16,650 nucleotides of DNA from Gammaproteobacteria bacterium UBA7803 (GCA_002480525.1 DLCH01000008.1:1-16650), one strand, 5' to 3'. Positions 7,701 to 16,140 are shown, numbered from the stretch's first letter. The notes: generated by a model from the letters alone, not told the origin. Translations and numbers: made by a program.

Positions 7701-9326
7701 GTGCGGGTACTGGACGAAGCGGATTTCGTGGTGGTCGGCGCCGGCTCGGCGGGCTGCGTGCTGGCCGGCCGGCTGAGCGAGGAGGGCGGCCTCGAGACGC
7801 TGGTGATCGAGCACGGCGGCAGCGATGCGGGGCCGTTCATCCAGATGCCGGCGGCGCTGTCCTATCCGATGAACATGGGCCGCTACGACTGGGGCTATCG
7901 CACCGAGCCCGAGCCCGCGCTCGCCGGGCGTCGTCTCGCGGCGCCGCGGGGCAAGGTGATCGGCGGCTCGTCCTCGATCAACGGCATGGTCTACGTGCGT
8001 GGCCACCCCGGGGACTTCGAGCGCTGGCACCGGGCCGGCGCGGAGGGCTGGGACTACGCCGGGGTGCTGCCCTATTTCAAGCGGCTGGAGAACGCGCCCC
8101 ACGGCGACCCCCGCTGGCGTGGCCACGACGGCCCGATGCACGTGACGCGCGGTGGTCAGCAGCACGTGCTGGACCAGGCGTTCATGGCGGCCGCGGCGGA
8201 GGCGGGCCACCTGGTCACGCCGGACTACAACGGCGCCAGCCAGGAAGGCTTCGGCGCCATGGAGCGCACCACCTGGCGGGGGCGGCGGTGGTCGGCGGCC
8301 AGCGCCTACCTGCGGCCGGCACTGCGCCGGAACAACCTGCGGCTGCGCCGCGGATTCGTCGAGCGTGTCGTTGTCGAGGCCGGTCGCGCCGTGGGCGTGG
8401 TGGTGCGCCGGGGGCGCCGCGTCGGGCTGATCCGGGCGCGCCGGGAAGTGATCCTCAGCGCCTCGGCGTTCAACTCGCCGAAGCTGCTGCTGCTGTCCGG
8501 CATCGGTCCCGCCGACGATCTGGCTGCCCTGGGGATCGCCGTCGCCGCGGACCGCCCGGGCGTGGGCGAGAACCTGCAGGACCACCTCGAGGTCTACGTG
8601 CAGATGGCCTGCCGCCGGCCGGTCACCCTCAATGCCCATCTGAATCTGCTCGGCAAGGCCCGGGTCGGCGCCCGCTGGCTGCTGACCCGTGGCGGTCCCG
8701 GCGCCAGCAACCACTTCGAGTCCGCCGGCTTCCTGCGCAGCGGCCCGGCGAGCCCTTATCCGGACGTGCAGTATCACTTTCTGCCGGCGGCGGTCCGCTA
8801 CGACGGCACGCAGCCGGCGCGCGCCCACGGCTTCCAGGCCCACGTCGGCCCGATGCTGCCGCGATCCCGCGGCCGGGTGCGGCTACGCTCGGCCGATCCC
8901 GCCGATCCGCCGCGGATCGCTTTCGGCTATCTGTCGCATCCCGATGATCGGGCGGCGTTCCGGCGCTGTCTGGAGCTGACCCGGGCGCTGTTCGCCCAGC
9001 CGGCCTTCGCGGAGTTCGCCGACGGCGAGCTGGCGCCGGGACCGGACTGCCGGTCGCCGGCGGAGCTCGATGCGTTCGTGGCCCGGGAAGCCGAGAGCGC
9101 CTACCACCCGTGCGGTTCCTGCCGGATGGGGGACGCGGGGGACGAGTTCGCCGTGGTCGATCCGGCCTGCCGGGTGATCGGCGTGGAGCGGCTGCGGGTG
9201 GTGGATTCCTCGGTGATGCCGACGGTCACCAACGGCAATCTGAACGCGCCGACCCTGATGCTCGCCGAGCGGGCGGCGGACCTGATCCGCGGTCGGCCGC
9301 CGCTGCGGGACGCCGGCGTGGCGTGA
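7701..9326 (+). CDS. GMC-family FAD-dependent alcohol/choline-type dehydrogenase
   Basis: A 541-residue flavoprotein that oxidises an alcohol to an aldehyde, similar to choline dehydrogenase (BetA) and alkanol dehydrogenase (AlkJ). GTG at 7701 is chosen because AGGAGG (7691-7696) lies four bases upstream and the FAD fold begins at once: VVVGAGSAG with the dinucleotide motif at 13-18 and VIEHGG after it. GMC signatures follow: GKVIGGSSSINGMVYVRGH, then SAFNSPKLLLLSGIGP and GENLQDHLE. The catalytic His469 is in YHPCGSCRMG and the partner Asn is in the NGNLNAP motif around 511-517. There is no signal peptide, so it is cytoplasmic or peripheral to the inner membrane. No betB, betI or alk genes are adjacent, so the substrate is open. 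It has a 64-base divergent region with the MATE gene, and ends 15 bases from the cyclase stop (convergent). Confidence 0.93.
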   Translation: MRVLDEADFVVVGAGSAGCVLAGRLSEEGGLETLVIEHGGSDAGPFIQMPAALSYPMNMGRYDWGYRTEPEPALAGRRLAAPRGKVIGGSSSINGMVYVRGHPGDFERWHRAGAEGWDYAGVLPYFKRLENAPHGDPRWRGHDGPMHVTRGGQQHVLDQAFMAAAAEAGHLVTPDYNGASQEGFGAMERTTWRGRRWSAASAYLRPALRRNNLRLRRGFVERVVVEAGRAVGVVVRRGRRVGLIRARREVILSASAFNSPKLLLLSGIGPADDLAALGIAVAADRPGVGENLQDHLEVYVQMACRRPVTLNAHLNLLGKARVGARWLLTRGGPGASNHFESAGFLRSGPASPYPDVQYHFLPAAVRYDGTQPARAHGFQAHVGPMLPRSRGRVRLRSADPADPPRIAFGYLSHPDDRAAFRRCLELTRALFAQPAFAEFADGELAPGPDCRSPAELDAFVAREAESAYHPCGSCRMGDAGDEFAVVDPACRVIGVERLRVVDSSVMPTVTNGNLNAPTLMLAERAADLIRGRPPLRDAGVA

Positions 9327-9341
9327 CGCTTCCGGGAGGGG

Positions 9342-10892
9342 TCAGGGGCGCGGCGCGGTGCCCTGCACGTTGTTGCGTCCGGCGGCCTTCGCCCGGTCGA
9401 GGGCGTGTCCGGCCTGGCGCAGCAGGGCCTGCCAGTCCGGGTCGGCCCGGTCGATGGCGGCCACGCCGATGCTGGCGGTGACGGGCGGCTCGCCGGCGGC
9501 GGCGCGGTGCCGGCCGATGAGCGCGAGCAGCCGCTCGGCCACCCGCATCGCGCCGTCGGCGTCCGTTCCCGGCAGCAGCAGGGCGAACTCCTCGCCGCCG
9601 ATGCGCCCGGGAATGTCGCACACCCGGCTGCAGCCCTGGACGTCCTCCGCCACGTGGCGCAGCAGGATGTCGCCGGCTTCCGGTCCGAGCCGGTCGTTGA
9701 TGCTGCGGAAATGGTCGATGTCCACCAGCACCAGGGACAGATCCTGATCGAAGCGGCGCACCCGGTCGCACTCCTCGAGCAGCCGGGACATGAACGAGCG
9801 CCGGTTGTGCAGCCCGGTCAGCGCGTCGGTGTAGGCGAGCCGCTCCATCTCGTGGCGGGCGCGCAGCAGCTCGTTTTCCGCCTCGAGCCGCACCGTCACG
9901 TCGCGAAACACCAGCACGGTGGCCCGGCCGGTGTGCTGGCGCAGGCGCGTGGCTCGGACCTCGTAGGTGCGCAGGTCGATGTCGGCCTCGGCCGACCGGC
10001 CCGGCCGCTCCGCCAGCGCCGCCAGGGACTGATGGGGCAGCAGCGTGTCGATGGGCACGCCCAGCGCCGCGTCGGCCCGGTCGTCCGGCAGCAGCATGCT
10101 CGCCGCCGCCGCGTTCAGGTCGATGATGCGGCCGGCGTCGTCGAGCACCACCACGCCGTCGTCGAGCTGCTCGAGCACCTCCCGGTGCAGTGCCGGCGAC
10201 AGGTCCAGCAGACCGCTGTGCAGGAGGCCACGGTTCAGCAGGAACGTCCCCACCGCGAAACCGAGGGGCGTGGGGTCGATGAAGGTCAGCGGACTCCAGC
10301 CGGTGAGATAGGCGACGTTGAGCAGGGCGACGATGCCCGGCGCCGCGATGACGGCGGTCAGGGCCCGCCGGTGCCGCGGCGATGCGGCGAGCTCGTAGAC
10401 CAGCAGCAGCGTGCCGGCGGCGATCAGTCCGTAGGAGTAGGCCACGTGGACGGGGAACCACCAGCCGTAGGTCAGCCCGAGGCCGACGAAGCCGTCGGCC
10501 TCGACCAGGCGCGCGTCCGCCCACATGGCGCCGTGCAGCCCGTTGCTCCAGGCGAGCGCCACCGTGGCCGCCGGCACCGCGCACAGCAGGGCCAGGAGGC
10601 CGCGCCCCAGCCGCACCGGGCGGCGCGCGTAGGTCAGGGCGAAGGCGATCCAGGTCACCGCGAGCCCGGCGATCCCCGGATACTGGAGTTTCGATGCCAG
10701 CAGCTTGGCGTCGAGATCCGTGGTCAGGGTGCCCAGGAACTGGCCGAGCGACCACAGGAACACGCAGCCGGCGAGGGCCAGCAGCGCCGGAGCGCCGGCC
10801 ACCGACGCGTTGCGCCGCACCTCCCGCGCCACCGCCGCGGTGAGCAGCATGGCGGCGAGGGACGGCAGCGACCAGACGGTGAGCTGGAACAC
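9342..10892 (-). CDS. Membrane diguanylate cyclase: 7TM sensor, PAS, GGDEF
   Basis: A 516-residue inner-membrane enzyme that makes cyclic di-GMP from two GTP. Residues 1 to about 215 hold about seven hydrophobic segments resembling the 7TM sensor domain of some histidine kinases. A PAS-like domain follows (LDDGVVVLDDAGRIIDLN onward, about 235-340), then a short coiled linker and a GGDEF domain starting DALTGLHNRR. The active site reads GGEEF at 432-436, with metal-site DIDHF intact. RVCD five residues upstream matches the inhibitory I-site RxxD, so product feedback is expected. One deviation is GP in place of the common GH in the NDxxGHxxGD stretch. The GTG start at 10892 is 7 bases past the RND permease stop, so it is probably the last gene of that operon. 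No EAL or HD-GYP partner is nearby. The sensed signal is unknown. Confidence 0.93.
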   Translation of the reverse strand: MFQLTVWSLPSLAAMLLTAAVAREVRRNASVAGAPALLALAGCVFLWSLGQFLGTLTTDLDAKLLASKLQYPGIAGLAVTWIAFALTYARRPVRLGRGLLALLCAVPAATVALAWSNGLHGAMWADARLVEADGFVGLGLTYGWWFPVHVAYSYGLIAAGTLLLVYELAASPRHRRALTAVIAAPGIVALLNVAYLTGWSPLTFIDPTPLGFAVGTFLLNRGLLHSGLLDLSPALHREVLEQLDDGVVVLDDAGRIIDLNAAAASMLLPDDRADAALGVPIDTLLPHQSLAALAERPGRSAEADIDLRTYEVRATRLRQHTGRATVLVFRDVTVRLEAENELLRARHEMERLAYTDALTGLHNRRSFMSRLLEECDRVRRFDQDLSLVLVDIDHFRSINDRLGPEAGDILLRHVAEDVQGCSRVCDIPGRIGGEEFALLLPGTDADGAMRVAERLLALIGRHRAAAGEPPVTASIGVAAIDRADPDWQALLRQAGHALDRAKAAGRNNVQGTAPRP

Positions 10893-10899
10893 GGCGCGA

Positions 10900-13800
10900 T
10901 CAGCCCTGTTCCGCCGCCATGCCCTGGGCGACGGCGTCCCAGCCGAACACGTCTTCCGCGATGTGGTAGAGCGCGGGCACCAGGAACAGGGTGATGAACG
11001 TGGCGAACAGCACGCCGAAGGCGAGGGACACGGCCATCGGGATGACGAACGCGGTGGCCGGCGTCGCCGACGCCATCAGCGGGATGAGCCCGACGAAGGT
11101 GGTCACCGAGGTCAGCAGAATGGGCCGGAACCGGACCACGCCCGCCTCGAGCAGCGCATCGACGATGTCGACGCCTTCCCGGCGGCGGCGGTTCACGTAG
11201 TCGACCAGCACCAGGCTCGAGTTCACCACCACGCCCGAAAGGGCGACGATGCCCAGCGCCGAGAAGAACACCAGCAGCTCGCCCATCACCCAGTGGCCGA
11301 CGATGGCGCCGACGGCGCCGAAGGGAATCACGCTCATGATCACCAGCGGCTGCACGTAGCTGCGCAGCGGAATGGCGAGCAGCGCATAGATGATCACCAG
11401 GGCCAGCAGCGCCGCGAACGCCAGGCCGGTCATGGCCTTGACGCGCTCCTCCTGCTCGCCGGACAGGCTGATGTCGATGCCGCGGTACTTGTCCATCAGC
11501 TTGGGCAGCACCTCGCGCTGGATGCTGGCGTTGACCTCCTCGGGGCTGACCCGGGCGCGGTCCACGTCGGCGGTGACGTTGACCACCCGGCGGCCGTCGG
11601 TGCGGCGGATGCTGGCGAAGCCGCGGCCGATCTCGAAGCTGGCGACGCTGTAGAACGGCACTTCCGAGCCGTCCGGGGTGCGGATGTACATGTCCTCCAG
11701 GTTGCCGATGGAGGTGCGCTCGGACTCCGGGAAGCGCACCATCACCCGCACCTCGTCCTGGCCGCGCTGGATGCGCTGGGCCTCGGCGCCGTAGAACGCG
11801 TTGCGCACCTGGCGGGCGAGGTCGTTCAGCGTCAGCCCCAGGTTGCGGGCTTCCGGCAGCAGCGACAGCTTGATCTCCTGCTTGCCGGGGCGGAACGAGT
11901 CGGCGATGTCGAACACGCCCTCGTAGCGGCTCAGCTCCGCGCGCAGCTCGGCGGCCGCGGCGCTCATCCGGTCCACGTTCTTGCCCGAGATCTGGTAGTT
12001 GATCGGCTCGCCTGCGGAGAAGGCGTCGGCGTTGAAGGTGAGCTTCACGGCGTCGGGGATGTCGCCGGTCAGGGCCCGCCAGCGGGCGGCCACTTCCTTG
12101 GCGGACAGGTTGTCCCGCTCGGCCAGCGGCCGCAGCTCGATCACCACCTCGGCGAGATGGCTCTTGCCGGTGGTGTCGCCCCGGCCGGGCCCGTCCCGCT
12201 CGACCAGCGTGCCGATGCTGGAGAGCATGTTGACGATCACCGAGCCGCCCTCCGGCGCGACCCGCTCGTCGAGCTCCTCGCGCAGCGCGTCCGCCGCCAC
12301 CTCGAGCCGTTCGGCGGCCCGGGCGGTGACGTCGACGGCGGTGCCGTCGGGCATCTCGAGCTGGGCGTAGATGCGGTCGCCCTCCACCGCCGGGAAGAAG
12401 CCGAAGATGACCCGTCCGCTGGCGATCAGCGCGACCGCCAGGATCAGTACGCCGAGGCCGGTGGCGGCGGTGGCGTAGCGCCAGGTCACCGCCCGCTCCA
12501 GCCATGGCCGGTAGTGGTCCCGGGCGACACCCTCCAGCCAGCCGGACAGCCGGCCCTGCAGGGTGTTCCAGCGCCGCGACAGGCCGTGGCTCGGCTCCGA
12601 GTGGTTCCGGTGGGCGAGGTGGGCCGGCAGGATGAGCTGGGACTCGATGATGCTGAACACCAGGGCGATGATCACCACGTAGCCGATGACGCCGAAGAAC
12701 TCGGCCATGCGCCCGGGCACGATGATCAGCGGCAGAAACGCGGCCATGGTGGTGAGCACGCCGAAGATCACCGGGATCGACACCTCCCAGGCGCCGTCGA
12801 TGGCGGCCTGCACGGGCGGCTTGCCCATCTGCTCGTGACCGTACACCCGCTCGCCGACGACGATGGCGTCGTCCACCAGAATGCCGAGGACGAGGATGAA
12901 CGCCATCACCGTGATGGTGCTGATGGAGATGTCCGCGTAGGGGAACACCGCCAGGGTGCCGAACAGGGCGATGGGGATGCCGGCGGCCACCCACATGGCC
13001 AGCCGGAAGCGCAGAAACAGGGCCAGGATGATCACCACCAGCACCAGTCCCGAGAGGGCGGTGTTGGTCAGCGTGTCGAGGCGCTCGGTGAGCTGCTTGG
13101 ACTCGTCGGTCCACACCGTGAGGTCGATGCCGGGCGGCAGCAGGGTCTGGTACTCGTTGACGTAGGCGCGCACGTCCCGGGCCATCTGAATGGTGTCTTC
13201 CTGGCCCACCTGGAAGACCTTCACGACCACCGCCGGCTTGCCGTTGAAGCGGGCCCGCAGGTCGCCCTCCTCGAAGGCGTCGCGGATGGTGGCGACCTCG
13301 GACAGGGTGACCTTGGTGCCGTCGGCCCGGGTCAGCACGACGATGTCCTCGAACTCGGCCCCCCAGTAGGCCTGGCCCTTGGTGCGGATCAGGATCTCGC
13401 CGCCCTCGGTGCGGATGGTGCCGCCGGGCATGTCCAGGGACGCGGTCCGCACCGCCTGGGCCACGGCGTCCAGAGTCAGCCCGTAGCGCCGCAGCACGTA
13501 CTCGGAGACCTCGATGGCGATCTCGTAGGGCCGCACGTAGGTGAGGCTCACCTGGGAGATGCCGCTCATGGCGGCGATGTCGTCCCGGACCTCCTTGCCG
13601 ATCTCCTTGAGGGTGCGCTCGTCGACGTCGCCGGAGATGGCGATCTGGGCCACGCCGCGGGTGATCACCAGCTTGGAGACGATGGGCTTCTCGGTTTCCG
13701 CCGGGAAGCTGTTGATGCCGTCGACCCGGCTCTTGATCTCGTTCAGCGCCTCGTTGGCATCCGCCTCGAGGTCCAGCTCGGCCATGACGTTGCAGGCGCC

Positions 13801-14061
13801 CTCGGCGGCGGTGGCGTGGATCTTGTCGATGCCCTCGACGCCCTCGATGGCGTCCTCGATGCGCAGGCACACGCCCTGTTCCGATTCCTCGGGCGCGGCG
13901 CCCAGGTAGGGCACGGTGATGCTCACCACCTGGGTGTTGATGTTGGGGAATTCCTCCTGGTGCACGGTCAGCATGGCCAGCAGGCCGCCGACCAGCAGCA
14001 CCGCCATCAGCAGATTGGCGGCGACGGGGTTGCGGGTGAACCAGGCGATGGCGGAATGCAT
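10900..14061 (-). CDS. RND efflux permease, AcrB-class
   Basis: A 1,053-residue inner-membrane proton-driven pump subunit of the hydrophobe/amphiphile RND class. The duplicated fold is complete: TM1 near 14-33 after NPVAANLLMAV, a first porter domain, TM2-TM7, a second porter domain and TM8-TM12. Asp397-Asp398 in GILVDDAIVV align with the proton-carrying AcrB Asp407/408, and Arg in RFRPILLTS matches the conserved TM11 arginine. The TM10 motif reads GVVVNSSLVLVDY, so the position of AcrB Lys940 appears to be Asn947; related non-AcrB RND permeases often have Asn there too. It starts 4 bases after the membrane fusion protein stop and ends 7 bases before the diguanylate cyclase. No outer-membrane channel is encoded nearby, so a TolC-like protein from elsewhere is expected. 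Substrates unknown. Confidence 0.95.
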   Translation of the reverse strand: MHSAIAWFTRNPVAANLLMAVLLVGGLLAMLTVHQEEFPNINTQVVSITVPYLGAAPEESEQGVCLRIEDAIEGVEGIDKIHATAAEGACNVMAELDLEADANEALNEIKSRVDGINSFPAETEKPIVSKLVITRGVAQIAISGDVDERTLKEIGKEVRDDIAAMSGISQVSLTYVRPYEIAIEVSEYVLRRYGLTLDAVAQAVRTASLDMPGGTIRTEGGEILIRTKGQAYWGAEFEDIVVLTRADGTKVTLSEVATIRDAFEEGDLRARFNGKPAVVVKVFQVGQEDTIQMARDVRAYVNEYQTLLPPGIDLTVWTDESKQLTERLDTLTNTALSGLVLVVIILALFLRFRLAMWVAAGIPIALFGTLAVFPYADISISTITVMAFILVLGILVDDAIVVGERVYGHEQMGKPPVQAAIDGAWEVSIPVIFGVLTTMAAFLPLIIVPGRMAEFFGVIGYVVIIALVFSIIESQLILPAHLAHRNHSEPSHGLSRRWNTLQGRLSGWLEGVARDHYRPWLERAVTWRYATAATGLGVLILAVALIASGRVIFGFFPAVEGDRIYAQLEMPDGTAVDVTARAAERLEVAADALREELDERVAPEGGSVIVNMLSSIGTLVERDGPGRGDTTGKSHLAEVVIELRPLAERDNLSAKEVAARWRALTGDIPDAVKLTFNADAFSAGEPINYQISGKNVDRMSAAAAELRAELSRYEGVFDIADSFRPGKQEIKLSLLPEARNLGLTLNDLARQVRNAFYGAEAQRIQRGQDEVRVMVRFPESERTSIGNLEDMYIRTPDGSEVPFYSVASFEIGRGFASIRRTDGRRVVNVTADVDRARVSPEEVNASIQREVLPKLMDKYRGIDISLSGEQEERVKAMTGLAFAALLALVIIYALLAIPLRSYVQPLVIMSVIPFGAVGAIVGHWVMGELLVFFSALGIVALSGVVVNSSLVLVDYVNRRRREGVDIVDALLEAGVVRFRPILLTSVTTFVGLIPLMASATPATAFVIPMAVSLAFGVLFATFITLFLVPALYHIAEDVFGWDAVAQGMAAEQG

Positions 14062-14065
14062 GGAC

Positions 14066-15262
14066 TCAGCCCGCCGTGGCGGCTGCGGCTGGGCGTGCGG
14101 CGCCGATGATGCCGGCGTGGCCGTCGGCCTGAAGCACCGGCTTCACCGGCATGCCTTCGACCACGGTCTGAATCGGGGACACGCAGACCCGCTCGCCGGC
14201 GGCGAGTCCCGCGCTGATCAGCACGTCGTCCTGGTACAGGCGCAGCGGCTCGATGTCGCGGTAGTGGAGCCGGTCCTCGGCATCGACCACCAGCACCCGG
14301 TTGCCCGAGCGCAGGGCGGAACGGGGCAGCACCACCACGTTCTCGGCGATGAGGCCTTCGATCTCGGCGTTGACGAACAGACCGACTGCCAGGGGCGCGT
14401 CCTGATCGTCGTTGTCGACCCGGGCGACCACGTGGACCATGCGGCTCATGGTGTCGATCTGCGCTTCGGTGCGGACGATGCGCCCGCGCCAGGCGAGTGC
14501 CTGGCCGGCGAACTCGGCGGTCAGCGTGACCGCCGGCTGCAGCTCCGGAGGCAGCTCGCCGCGGATGCCCACCGGCAGATTCAGGAACGCGAGCTGGCGG
14601 TCGGCGATGGGCAGGCGCACTTCCGCCTGATCCCCGGCATAGAGGGTGGCGACGGAGGCGCCGCGGCTGACGAACTGGCCGATGTCCACGGACTCCCGCC
14701 GCACCAGGCCGGTGAACGGCGCGCGGATTTCGGTGCGCGCCAGATCGCGCTGGGCCTGGGTGAGCGTGGCGCGGGCTTCCTGCAGGGCGGCCTCGGCGAC
14801 CCGGTGGGTCCGCAGCGCGGCCTCGTAGGCGGAACGGCTGGCGAGCTGACGGGCTTCCAGACTCTCCAGTCGCTCGGCTTCGAAGCGGGCGTGCTCGTAC
14901 TCCGCCTCGGCGCGGGTGAGGGCGGCTTCGGCGCGCTGCAGAGCGGAGCGGTAGTCCTGGTCTTCCAGCCGGAGCAGCACGTCGCCGTGGTCGAAGACGC
15001 CGCCGTTGACCAGGGACGGCGAGATCCAGCTCACGCGGCCCGAGACCTCGGGGATCAGCTCGGATTCCGTGTTCGGCGCCACGGTGCCCTGGGAATGGAC
15101 GGCGAGCTGCACCGACCTGGGCTGAACCTCGATCACCCGCACCGTGGTGGCGACGGGCTCGGGCACGCTGGGCTCGAGCTGGGGGCTCGTGGCCATCAGC
15201 GTCACGGCACCGAACACGCAGGCGAGCAGGATGGCGCCCGGCACGACGAATTTACGGATCAT
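14066..15262 (-). CDS. RND periplasmic adaptor (membrane fusion protein, HlyD/AcrA family)
   Basis: A 398-residue adaptor that links the RND permease to an outer-membrane channel. The N-terminus MIRKFVVPGAILLACVFGAV is a membrane anchor; LLAC is lipobox-like, but the hydrophobic run continues past the Cys, so an uncleaved helix is more likely. Then come the first lipoyl half (VHSQGTVAPNTESELIPEVSGRV), a long coiled-coil hairpin rich in Ala, Glu and Arg (about 105-175), the second lipoyl half (LARTEIRAPFTGLVRRESVDIGQFV) and the beta-barrel region. ATG at 15262 overlaps the regulator stop (ATGA), with GAGGT about nine bases upstream inside the regulator gene. The permease gene follows 4 bases after its stop. 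Confidence 0.94.
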   Translation of the reverse strand: MIRKFVVPGAILLACVFGAVTLMATSPQLEPSVPEPVATTVRVIEVQPRSVQLAVHSQGTVAPNTESELIPEVSGRVSWISPSLVNGGVFDHGDVLLRLEDQDYRSALQRAEAALTRAEAEYEHARFEAERLESLEARQLASRSAYEAALRTHRVAEAALQEARATLTQAQRDLARTEIRAPFTGLVRRESVDIGQFVSRGASVATLYAGDQAEVRLPIADRQLAFLNLPVGIRGELPPELQPAVTLTAEFAGQALAWRGRIVRTEAQIDTMSRMVHVVARVDNDDQDAPLAVGLFVNAEIEGLIAENVVVLPRSALRSGNRVLVVDAEDRLHYRDIEPLRLYQDDVLISAGLAAGERVCVSPIQTVVEGMPVKPVLQADGHAGIIGAARPAAAATAG

Positions 15263-16002
15263 GATGCGTTGACCTCTACTGCGGCATGGAGCCCGCGGCT
15301 CCCGTTCAGGCCCAGGGCGGCGAAGGCCCGCTGGGCGGATTCGCGGTTGACCGCGGACATGGCGCGGAAGGTCTCCCGCACCGCGGCGACGTCCCGCTCG
15401 GCCAGCGCGGCGTCCAGACGCCGGGCCAGATCACGGTGGGCCTGCTGGTCCACCACCACGTGCTGCTCCAAGGGGATCATGCGGGGGCGGAACTGGACGA
15501 GCAGGGCCCGGGCGATGAGCCGGCAGATCAGGTTGCCGCTGGCTTCCATGATGGCGGTGACCAGCTCCAGCCGGGCCTCGGCATGGGCGGTCCGGTCCGC
15601 GGCGGGCTGCATCAGCGGTTTCACCTTCGCCCGGATCGCGGCGAGGGCGCTGTCGCTGCTGCGGCGGACGGCATTCTCGGCAGCCACGGTGACCAGGCTG
15701 GCCATGACCTCCATGACCTGGTCGACCAGATCCGGGTCCGGCACGTCGCCCAGGGCCATCATGTGGCCGATCACGTCGAGGCTTGCTTCGTGCAGGGGCG
15801 CCACCCGGGCACCGCCGGGGGCGATGGTGGCCAGGCCGAGCTGCTCGAGCTTCTTCATCGCCTCCCGGGCCGCGCCGCGGTTGGCGTCGAAGCGGCTGGC
15901 GAGATCGCGCTCCGAGGGCAGTCGCTCGCCGCAGCGGTAGCGGCCCAGGAGGATGTCCCGGGTCAGGCTGTCGGCGATCTCTTCGTGTCTGCGCAGGCTC
16001 AT
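15259..16002 (-). CDS. GntR-family transcriptional regulator, FadR-like
   Basis: A 247-residue DNA-binding regulator. The N-terminal winged helix (about 6-70) carries RLPSERDLASRFDANRGAAR; Arg32, Arg42 and Arg46 align with FadR Arg35, Arg45 and Arg49, which read the operator. The all-helical C-terminal domain resembles FadR itself, for example MEASGNLICRLIARALL beside FadR ASGNPIYGLILNGMKGL. It lacks the Asp..His pattern of metal-binding FCD domains. An acyl-CoA or other lipophilic ligand is therefore plausible but unproven. The start at 16002 follows GGAGA at about nine bases. It is the first gene of an operon with the fusion protein (ATGA overlap), permease and cyclase. A FadR-form palindrome sits just downstream of its promoter, suggesting autorepression. 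A FadR-like regulator leading an RND operon is unusual; TetR or MerR types are commoner. Confidence 0.92.
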   Translation of the reverse strand: MSLRRHEEIADSLTRDILLGRYRCGERLPSERDLASRFDANRGAAREAMKKLEQLGLATIAPGGARVAPLHEASLDVIGHMMALGDVPDPDLVDQVMEVMASLVTVAAENAVRRSSDSALAAIRAKVKPLMQPAADRTAHAEARLELVTAIMEASGNLICRLIARALLVQFRPRMIPLEQHVVVDQQAHRDLARRLDAALAERDVAAVRETFRAMSAVNRESAQRAFAALGLNGSRGLHAAVEVNAS

Positions 16003-16030
16003 CGGCGCGGGTCTCCGGAAGCGAATCTGC

Positions 16031-16060
16031 TCTGACCGAATTGGTCAGACCATTTTGGTC
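16031..16060. promoter_or_regulatory. FadR-type operator cluster: three overlapping GACC/GGTC dyads
   Basis: Four alternating half-sites occur: GACC at 16034, GGTC at 16043, GACC at 16048 and GGTC at 16057. They form three overlapping dyads centred at 16040, 16047 and 16054, that is 7 bp apart. The central one, TGGTCAGACCA (16042-16052), is a perfect odd palindrome of the form TGGTCnGACCA known for E. coli FadR operators. The left dyad has 7-bp arms (TCTGACC and GGTCAGA around GAATT), the right one 5-bp arms (GACCA and TGGTC around TTT). The cluster lies about 5-30 bases into the predicted regulator transcript, suited to roadblock autorepression. Confidence 0.65.
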
Positions 16061-16070
16061 GTTGAAACGA

Positions 16071-16098
16071 ATTCTAGTTGCACCGCACCAATTGTCCA
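16071..16098 (-). promoter_or_regulatory. Sigma70-like promoter of the regulator-RND-cyclase operon
   Basis: On the minus strand TGGACA (16098-16093; five of six matches to TTGACA) is followed after a 16-base spacer by TAGAAT (16076-16071; five of six matches to TATAAT). Transcription would start near 16064, giving a leader of about 60 bases to the regulator ATG and placing the palindrome cluster immediately downstream. This is the best promoter match in the window. Confidence 0.6.
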
Positions 16099-16105
16099 GC
16101 GAAAT

Positions 16106-16122
16106 CGTTACCTGAAGTAACG
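16106..16122. promoter_or_regulatory. 17-bp inverted repeat CGTTAC-N5-GTAACG, possible operator
   Basis: Perfect 6-bp arms flank CTGAA. It differs in sequence from the GACC/GGTC cluster, so it probably serves another dimeric regulator, for example of TetR type. It lies upstream of the EthA-like gene and just upstream of the regulator promoter -35. The role is inferred from symmetry and position. Confidence 0.4.
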
Positions 16123-16140
16123 TTTGTGGGGCGCAAACGT
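16120..16140. promoter_or_regulatory. Inverted repeat ACGTTTG-N7-CAAACGT
   Basis: Perfect 7-bp arms around TGGGGCG. The right arm is part of the first 19-bp direct repeat, so the left arm is effectively an inverted copy of the same CAAACGT element. The element thus appears four times, once reversed. Confidence 0.35.

Noticed and set aside
6270..8843. A minus-strand open frame spanning the MATE gene and the GMC gene
   Set aside because: It crosses two well-supported genes in wrong frames and has no family features.
10705..14109. A long plus-strand open frame opposite the RND permease
   Set aside because: The translation is His/Gln/Gly/Asp-rich with no recognisable fold, while the minus strand gives a complete AcrB-class protein.
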